Positions 57,005 to 64,000 of a stretch of 64,000 nucleotides of DNA are shown here, one piece after another. The notes under the pieces are model-generated. The model did not search any database. It saw nothing but the letters and a program-made list of their open reading frames with translations, and had not been told where the DNA came from. Numbering within the stretch: position 1 is the first letter of the stretch; each line of letters begins with the position of its first letter. The DNA comes from Epiperipatus broadwayi. Lineage: Eukaryota > Onychophora > Udeonychophora > Euonychophora > Peripatidae. Both the position numbers and the translations under genes were made by a program. The stretch lies in NCBI GenBank assembly GCA_028023455.1, contig JAQFVV010012476.1:2959820-3023819 (forward strand), written 5' to 3'.

Positions 57005-57410
57005 ACTGCTGAGCAAATAACCTGAAATAAATGCATTAAATGACAAAAGCAATATTTTATCATAAGAAAGAGTGAATTAAACATTTCTAAAAAAGGGCAA
57101 AGCAGATTTTTCTGTAAATAGGCCAAATGAAGGGCAAATTCCTTTTCATCAGACCCTCATAGAGAAATAAAGGAGAATGTACACTATGCTTTCCAATTGC
57201 TAAATGGTAAAATGTTTCAGAGTTATCATCTGTTTTTAGCTAGATACCCATTGACCAATCAAAGTCAGATGATTATATTGTAATTTATTTATATAAGAAT
57301 ATGGTGTTTTAAATAATTCAGATTTTAAAAGATTGATATTGTATTTGATTAATCAAACTAACCGTGGTCCCAATTAGTTGTCTTTTTAATTGAATTATAC
57401 TGTATATAGT
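57005..57410. other. AT-rich stretch with no recognisable gene
   Basis: Nothing recognised. Confidence 0.35.
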
Positions 57411-57414
57411 AAAT

Positions 57415-57545
57415 AGAGGAATTTGAACTCAGGGCTTTCAGTCTACATTTATTCTCTACTTCATCTCAAACAACCAACACACATGACTACACACATGTGA
57501 AAAAGATAAACCAATTCCCAATTTACATATTTTGTATCGATTGAG
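57415..57545 (-). repeat. Family-A tRNA-like end fragment
   Basis: 'ggaatttgaactcagggctt', 'accaacacacatgactacac' and 'tgtgaaaaagataaaccaat' match the outer half of family-A arms. The hammerhead part is absent or too decayed. Confidence 0.6.
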
Positions 57546-57699
57546 ATGGAGTGCAGGATGAATAGAAACTGAAAATGAATATAGACGGAAAATTCTGTAT
57601 TAAAATCCCTTTATTTACTATAGCAAACATTCAGTATACTGAATGAATAGGTCAATTATATACTATATATAAGTATTATTTACATACATTCATATATAT

Positions 57700-57869
57700 A
57701 GAGTGTATGAGCACAGATTTTCACATGATCCACCACTCTCATAACACTGATACACTTGAACACATATATGTCGAAAAGATAAATAATCACCAATACATAT
57801 TTCATGCTAAACCAGCAATCATCGGTTGGTCCAGATTATCATCTCTACATATATATGCTATAAGTGATC

Positions 57870-57912
<43 letters not shown>

Positions 57913-58110
57913 TTATATATATATATATATATATATTAAGATAGCCAATCTTCATACTTTAATTGACAGGCTTCAATCCACTCCACCCTCCAACTCTTCA
58001 ACTGTCCATCCAATTGAAAATCTGATGATGAAATGCTCAAAGGCCACCCTGAGATTGACATTCTTGTCACACACATATTGACCTAAAGTCAATCTGACCC
58101 CTCATGTACA
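57700..58110 (-). mobile_element. Solo family-A unit split by a (TA)n expansion
   Basis: Family-A order on the minus strand, with (TA)n at about 57872-57910 and 57915-57935 between the hammerhead block and 'gccaatcttcatactttaat'. The inner part continues to 'ccctcatgtac', as in the 6.5-kb element. Confidence 0.7.
57790..57832 (-). ncRNA. Family-A hammerhead-like motif (core mutated)
   Basis: accaa, core ccgatga (U4 to C), stem II with tgctg/tagca pairing, gaaa, return strand ttgg. One core change, otherwise well formed. Confidence 0.45.
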
Positions 58111-58301
58111 GGACATAATCTATTTAATACATATACAAGGAATGGATAGATATCTCTACTATGTAATAACTGAGATACAGGCTTATTATATACCTGCATC
58201 AATATATATATAATATATAGAGTATATGAGCACCGACTCACCGTTCTATTTCATATCACTGATACACTTGAACAAATATATGTCGAAAAGATAAATAATC
58301 A

Positions 58302-58342
58302 CCAAAATGTATTTCATGCTAAACCAGTAATCATCAGTTGGT
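58302..58342 (-). ncRNA. Family-A hammerhead-like motif
   Basis: accaa, core ctgatga, imperfect stem II, gaaa, a stem III region of at-rich bases, return strand ttgg. Core intact; stem II has two mismatches. Confidence 0.5.
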
Positions 58343-58557
58343 CCAGATTGTCATCTCTACACATATATGCAATAAGTGCTCAGATATATATTAAGGTAGC
58401 CAATCTTCATACTTTAATGGACAGGCTTCAATCAACTCCACACTCCAATCTTCACCTGTCCATTCAATAGAAAATCTGATGATTGGAAGCCTGTCCAGAT
58501 TGGCTACCTTAATATATATCTGAGCACTTATAGCATATATGTGTAGAGATAATAATA

Positions 58558-58630
58558 TGGACCAACTGATGATTGCTGGTTTAGCACCAACTGATAATTG
58601 CTGGTTTAGCTTGAAATACTAATATTGGTG
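58558..58630 (+). ncRNA. Family-A hammerhead-like motif, internally duplicated
   Basis: 'accaactgatgattgctggt' and 'ttagc' occur, then 'accaactgataattgctggt' and 'ttagc' again, before a single gaaa and ttggt. A ~29-bp tandem duplication of the 5' half of the motif; the second core is mutated. Confidence 0.55.
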
Positions 58631-58739
58631 ATTATTTATCTTTTCGACATAAAGTGTATCAGTGTTATGAAATAGAGTGGAGAAGTGGTGGGTCATGTGA
58701 AAGTTTGTGCTCATAAACCCTATTTACATATATTGATGC

Positions 58740-59625
58740 AGGTATATAACAAGTTAATACATTCATATAATATATAATGTATTTTTTATCAACTGCACTT
58801 AAATATTACTAATAAATTTAAGTATGTCGGCCACAAAAGCTCGATTATAAAACTCCACCCGTTTCTGAGAGATCCCAGAATAATTGTACTCTAAAGGAAT
58901 TCGAATCTGCAATTAGATTTTCAAAAAATCGCAATACATCATTCTGACAAAACAAAAAGAGCAGACAATTAAAAAAAAAATCCTTTTTAGTTTTGTTAAT
59001 TCCCAGGAAATTATTCTGGATAAACGCACGGGAGAAAAAAAGGAAATAATATTTTTCTCTCAGGAGTGCTTTCTTTTTATTAGAATAATAATTATTTCTA
59101 ATAATAAAAATCAGTAACAACCTAAAAGATCTTTTTGAACGACACAGTCAAGCCTTTCAAAATAATATTTTTTTAAAGTATGCAAATATTATAATGAGTT
59201 TAATTAAAAATATTGTAATTAAAAAAAAGAAAAGATCATTAATTTTTTATGTTCGAACGTGTCAGTCGAGTCGCAATTTTCACTTTACAATAGCAGTAAA
59301 CAAATAATGTTAACTTTTAGTAATTAAAATCTCACAGCTAAGAGAAATCTAGGATGGGAGAAGCCACCGTCAAATTTATTTTTCTAAGAAATTAAATTCC
59401 TAAAGACTACAAATTAGCTTCACTAAGTAATTGATAAAGAAAAGTAATAAAAAACAAAAGAAAATTTTGCGATCTAGAAAACACATAAAATAAAGTAATT
59501 GAATTAATTAATCATGTTTATGAAATGGATCACCTGTTTTGATTTGCTAAGTTATTCTTTTTATAAAGTATTTATCTGAAAAGTAAGCAAAAAATATACA
59601 ATACTTTTATAAAACTTGATTATAT
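58740..59625. other. AT-rich stretch with no recognisable gene
   Basis: Nothing recognised. Confidence 0.4.
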
Positions 59626-59631
59626 ATATAT

Positions 59632-59730
59632 ATGGTTCAATATCGCAGGTTGTTAAAATGAGATGCTTTTTCTGCATTGGGACATATAATTTGAACCTAT
59701 GCAAGGAAAACCTTGATTTAAAAATCTGAC
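59632..59730 (+). repeat. Unclassified repeat, copy 1 (partner at 63073)
   Basis: 'tatggttcaatatcgcaggt', 'tgggacatataatttgaacc' and 'aaaaatctgac' recur at 63073-63170 with about 75-80% identity. It has words resembling tRNA boxes (ggttcaat) but no clear order. Confidence 0.65.
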
Positions 59731-60029
59731 TATTAAAAAAAAATAACGCTCGATTTTCAATATTGTAAGTGTATAATCGGTATATTTAATAAATAGGCTT
59801 AAAGAACGGATGAGGACCACCTATTCTTAATTGATTAATTAATTTTAAAGATTAATTGATTAAGTGCTGTCTAACAATAACCTATTGGTGAAAGAGTAGT
59901 TTTCTGCGCCAAATCTGGTGGGTTTTGTGTGGATTGCAGACTCCAACCTGGAGTAATAAAAAATACTTGAAGTTCACTTAATATGTTTTATTAGTATCAA
60001 ATATACTTACATAATATACAATACGTATA

Positions 60030-60150
60030 TTGGTGATTATTTATCTTTTCAGCATATATGTGCTTGAGTGTATCAGTACTATTAGATAGAGTGGAGAGTG
60101 ATGGGTCATCTGAAAGTCTGTGCTCATTTACCCTATATATTACATATATA
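60030..60150 (+). repeat. Family-A tRNA-like end fragment
   Basis: 'tattggtgattatttatctt' then 'gagtgtatcagtactattag' and 'gaaagtctgtgctcatttac'. Starts at the stem I return strand of the hammerhead, so the break lies at or near the predicted cleavage position. Confidence 0.65.
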
Positions 60151-60610
60151 AACACAGGTATGTAACAAGGCTGTGTTTCAGTTATAATATACAATCAGTA
60201 AATATATTTTCACATATATGAACTTCGTTAATTCAGGGCAGGTAGTGATCGAATGACTGGACTTACTTCCAGCTGTATATAATAGCTTGGCTTGTAAGTT
60301 TGTTTAATGACTCTTCCATCTGTATTAGATGGCTTGCCTTGAGTTGGCGCTAGTCTTTGCAGCTTCCAGTGCTATTGTGGATTTTCCTCCCTGTGTAGAC
60401 TTATAACATAATGATAATAATAAAAAGTTCATTGTTAGCAGTGGTTTTAATTGAGAATGCATTCTGTTGTTTTTTAGGTTAAGACGTTCTCTCTCTCGCC
60501 TCCAAGAAGGCTGACTATTTATTGTCAAATCCCAATTTTACTGGCAACAAGCAGCTTCAGAAAGCATCATTGCCTATTGGCCCATACTAACCAATGGTTG
60601 ATACTTAACC
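60150..60610. other. Locally GC-richer stretch, no gene recognised
   Basis: 60240-60560 is less AT-rich than its surroundings, and a 67-codon minus frame (60325-60528) exists. No motif, splice pattern or homologue that I can support. Confidence 0.3.
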
Positions 60611-60614
60611 ACGT

Positions 60615-60700
60615 GTTAACACATTGGTCATATGTTTACACTTTGGTCATAGGTCTACACATTGATTATCCACATGTTTACACATTGATTAGTGACAATG
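60615..60700. repeat. Short ~19-bp degenerate tandem repeat
   Basis: Four to five variants of 'cacattggtcatatgttta' / 'cacattgattatccacatgt'. Confidence 0.7.
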
Positions 60701-60989
60701 AATGCTCAATCCAATCAGATAAAGATGGGATCTGGACTAGTTTGCTTCTAAGGTAAGATGAGATATGATAATATATCTAACCATGAATGCCTTGTATGGG
60801 TGTGCAAGTTGTGTAGAGCACAAAAGTGGTTCATTAGTGGGGTGCCATGTTGTTACAATAATTAATAGAATTTATATGTAAAATGAAATTGTCTGTATTC
60901 CCAAATCACTCCATTGTTAAAAAACACATTTTAATTGTAAATACTTTTTATTTAAATATAAGACGCTTACTTTTTATGCTTAGTCTTGT

Positions 60990-61045
60990 GATAAACAGAG
61001 CAAAACTCTCCAATGTGATCATGTGATGCTTAGTCTTGTGATGAT
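60990..61045. repeat. Family-B end fragment
   Basis: 'agcaaaactctccaatgtga' and 'tcatgtgatgctt' resemble the ends of the elements at 22084-22250, shortened. Confidence 0.4.
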
Positions 61046-61049
61046 TGGT

Positions 61050-63065
61050 TAAAATAAATTACATGTATATTCTACCATTGTGCTAAACTAAACAGAGCAG
61101 CACTATGTTGCTATGATATTAATAAAATTTATATGTAAATGTTTAGATTTTGAAATCACTTTTATTTAAATATTCTAATTTGTAAAAAAAGTCTCACATT
61201 ACTATTAATAATTTATTTTAAAAAAAGTTTATTTATAAAGCTTTGTCTCATAGTAATTACAGTAATTCTGCCATCTGCTGGACAACATTTATATAGTAAG
61301 TAATTATATTTATCAGTCATATTTTTTAATTATCACTATAGTATGTTCTGTCTTGAACTTTTTTTTTAAAATTACCAATATTGTTTTTTTTAAATACTGA
61401 TTGAATGTTTTCCTTGGATTTGGACTGTAATGGGGTTTGTTAATTAGTTAAAATCTTGTAACCAATCCATAATATTACTCAAATATATAAATGACCAAAT
61501 CCATGAAAAACAGATTTTTTAAAAAGCATAAATTTTTAAAAAGATATTATTGTACACATTTCATTAAGATGATATCAGATAATGCCACTATGCTGATTAT
61601 AATAACTGTACAATATCACATAAAAACTCTTCTAAATGATCATTCTATTGAGAAAATGCCTAAAAATTTTATTATCTATTCTAGTGGAACAAACCAATTG
61701 TTCAATTTGTTTTTAGTTATTAATATAATCTACAGTTAAACAAAATATCCTATGATTAATCTTTTCTCTGTACTCAGTGTTGATACTCATTCTCAAACCA
61801 CTAACTTTTATGTTATTTTGCCAGTTTTATGGTTATTTTCTCAAGAAAAACAATTATTTTATATCTAAAAAATCAATAATATTTAAATTTAAAGTTATAA
61901 TGAGATAAGACCTGCTTTCCAATGTGTTGATTGGTTGCTTCTCATTTTCTATACAAGGGAGTGCTTCTCAACAATTTTGACAGGTCTAAGTTCTTTGTTT
62001 TTATTTTCAAAAGGAAATGTTTGTTTTAGAATTTTTTTTACATATTTATTATTATTTTCATAAAATATGATGAAAATATAATTATTTTAGAAAAATAGTT
62101 CAGATTTTAGTAAAAATTATCTTCTTTTATATGAAAGTAAATTGAGAAAGAAATTAATGATGTGGGCTGCATTCTGTAATAGGTTGAGAAAAGTATGTTT
62201 TATGTTGTCCACTATAGATTTATCAATTATAAATAGAAATTTATTTTTGATAAAAACTTTTGTTTAGTTTAATAATCTGCCAAATTATTAATTTGCTTTT
62301 TAGAAACCAAACTAAAATTAGTATAATTTTAAAAGACAAATATATTTTACTGCTGATTCTGTAATTGACCAATCAAAACTTTAGAATCTTAACTCACTCA
62401 GCCAATAGAGATTTGGAACTATGAAAAGGTTAAACAAAATAAAGTCATGGTAGAGCAATGGCTTCTAAAAATTTATTGAATAAACAATGCTAATATAAAA
62501 ATATCACAATCTACATAAATGTAATGTAATATCTTTAACATCTATATATTGGGCTTTATAGCATGTATATAATAATGTATAGTATATACAACATAACTAA
62601 GTTATTATACTGAAATAAAGAATATATAAAAATTTTAATTATGAAGTGTCTAAATATTCTACTATTGAATGAATATTTGAGATACTGACATTGTTAATAG
62701 AAAGTGTAAATAAATTATGCACAAAAGATTTTGAATGAAGTTAAAAATAACAAGCCATAATTATTTTTAACAAACTAATTAAGATGCTGGTTAATGCAAA
62801 CCTAGTTAAAGTTAATCATTATTTATCATGTGGAAAATTTCTAGAAATTATTTTGTAGCTGTCAAAGACAGGTAAGTTAATATGCAAATAAAAAGGTAAA
62901 AGTGTAAATAATTATAATTTTTTAATGCTCTACTGTTTTTATTTCAATTTATAAATTTTATTTCATGAGAATGCGGTGCTGCAATTTATCTTGCATGAAA
63001 GTGTCTTTTATCCATACAGTGTCTCTGTATCTAATGTTATATTTTTTAATAATTACATTTATATA
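61050..63065. other. AT-rich stretch with no recognisable gene
   Basis: Two kilobases without a recognised feature. An 82-codon frame at 61491-61739 has no known motif. Confidence 0.4.
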
Positions 63066-63072
63066 AAATAAT

Positions 63073-63170
63073 ATGGTTCAATATGACAGGTTGTAAAAAT
63101 GAAAAGGTTTCTCTGCCCTGGGATACACAAATTGAATCTTTGCAAGTAGAAAACTGACTTTAAATCGACT
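63073..63170 (+). repeat. Unclassified repeat, copy 2
   Basis: Colinear with 59632-59730: 'tatggttcaatatgacaggt', 'tgggatacacaaattgaatc'. Confidence 0.65.
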
Positions 63171-63174
63171 TTTT

Positions 63175-64000
63175 AATCTATTTAGCTGCAAACCACTAGA
63201 TCCTAGCAAGACTTTTATCTATATTCTTTATATTTCAACATTTTATTTATACAATTACCCTTTTTTTAATTTTACAAATGTAAGGTTTCAAATTATAGAT
63301 ATTCTAAAAGTTGATATTTGATGTTTTAAATTTCTAAACAGAAATCTTATCTTTAACAATGGCACTTGACATCATTGGACAAAATTTGTCTATTCAAAAA
63401 GTTAGAGGGAGGAAATAATAAATATTTGAATTGTATGCTATTAAAAGCAAGATATATTTAGAATTAGTTATCATCAAAGAAAAAAGACATATTAAAGTAA
63501 ACATTATTTATTGTAATTACATTTTTAAAAAATTTCTTTATACCATTTTGTCAAAGGGGATTCTACTTTGCCCAGTAGAATCTGCTTCTGCTTAGCCATA
63601 GTTTTAAGAGTTGCCCTTTAAAAAATAAATGTTTTCAAAGAAATCTTTTGGTGACATAAGTCTTTGATTTGAAATGTCTTTTTCAAAAATATTGCATGAA
63701 TAACCTTTAAGTTGTAAACAAATTACTGAAAATTACAATATTATTCACCAAACAAGGATCTTGTGAGATAATCCTGAAAATTAATGCATCCCCCATACAT
63801 CCACCTGGTGGCAAGCCATTGAAGTAGTATAGTAATATTTCTTAACTTTTGCTGTTAGCAAGTTTAGACTTAATAGTAAGAACATCTTCATAATTAATAA
63901 TTACTTTGTGATAAATCTACTAGATAACATTACAGTCTAGAAATACATATTAATCAAAATATAATCCAACTCTAACAGACATTTATTTGGATGTTTTTAT
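63175..64000. other. AT-rich stretch with no recognisable gene
   Basis: Nothing recognised up to the window end. Confidence 0.4.

Larger units (their letters stand above)
58200..58735. mobile_element. Family-A foldback: head-to-head pair
   Basis: The left arm (58200-58440, minus) and right arm (about 58480-58735, plus) are inverted copies meeting near 58460-58490. Left hammerhead 58302-58342; right block 58558-58630 with a local duplication. Outer ends are the tRNA-like part ('gaaagtttgtgctcataaac' at right). Confidence 0.75.

Noticed and set aside
60325-60528. GC-richer patch as a host coding exon
   Set aside because: The frame includes an Arg/Glu low-complexity part from a tctctc run and shows no known domain; evidence is insufficient.

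Overview
This is animal (metazoan) genomic DNA: very AT-rich, full of microsatellites, tRNA-derived SINE-like repeats, foldback elements and decayed retroelements. I see no host protein-coding gene or exon. All convincing coding sequence belongs to retrotransposons: three Penelope-like element (PLE) families, a CR1/L2-type LINE and RTE-type LINE fragments. The species cannot be fixed from the sequence. The mix of endonuclease-bearing PLEs, hammerhead ribozymes, a CR1-like LINE with an esterase ORF1, and RTE elements fits an invertebrate, but that is inference.

Layout. 0-1 kb: 5' part of a PLE ORF (family C), then degenerate tetranucleotide repeats. 2.4-10 kb: small SINEs and foldbacks, an RTE 3' end, two head-to-head pairs of a tRNA-like/hammerhead repeat (family A; one interrupted by a family-C pair), and a (TATC)n block. 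10-12.7 kb: a directly repeated unit with a different hammerhead motif (family B). 13.7-16 kb: a young PLE-C insertion in head-to-head form, flanked by a 13-bp target duplication, with a GIY-YIG endonuclease ORF and pLTR-like arms holding a tRNA-like box and a hammerhead motif. 16.2-17.8 kb: a 1.6-kb (GA)n tract next to an RTE reverse-transcriptase relic. 19-35 kb: SINEs, palindromic elements, a nested foldback (28.6-30.0 kb) and a TIR element with internal tandem arrays (32.7-34.5 kb). 35.9-41.3 kb: two further PLEs (E and D), the first split by a double hairpin. 41.5-46.0 kb: a nearly full-length but broken CR1-like LINE; 3' fragments of the same family lie at 47.3-47.6 and 51.8-53.0 kb. 53-64 kb: RTE 3' ends with SINEs, more family-A units, and unique AT-rich DNA.

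Main observation. At least three repeat families (A, B, C) carry candidate hammerhead ribozymes (CUGANGA, a hairpin, GAAA, short stem III, complementary stem I strands), usually close to tRNA-like box A/B sequence. PLE C, PLE D, family A and the isolated C arms all occur as head-to-head inverted pairs. Hammerheads are known in PLEs and in animal retrozymes. The multi-family tRNA-plus-ribozyme composites seen here look like a linked group of autonomous and non-autonomous elements and deserve the closest look.
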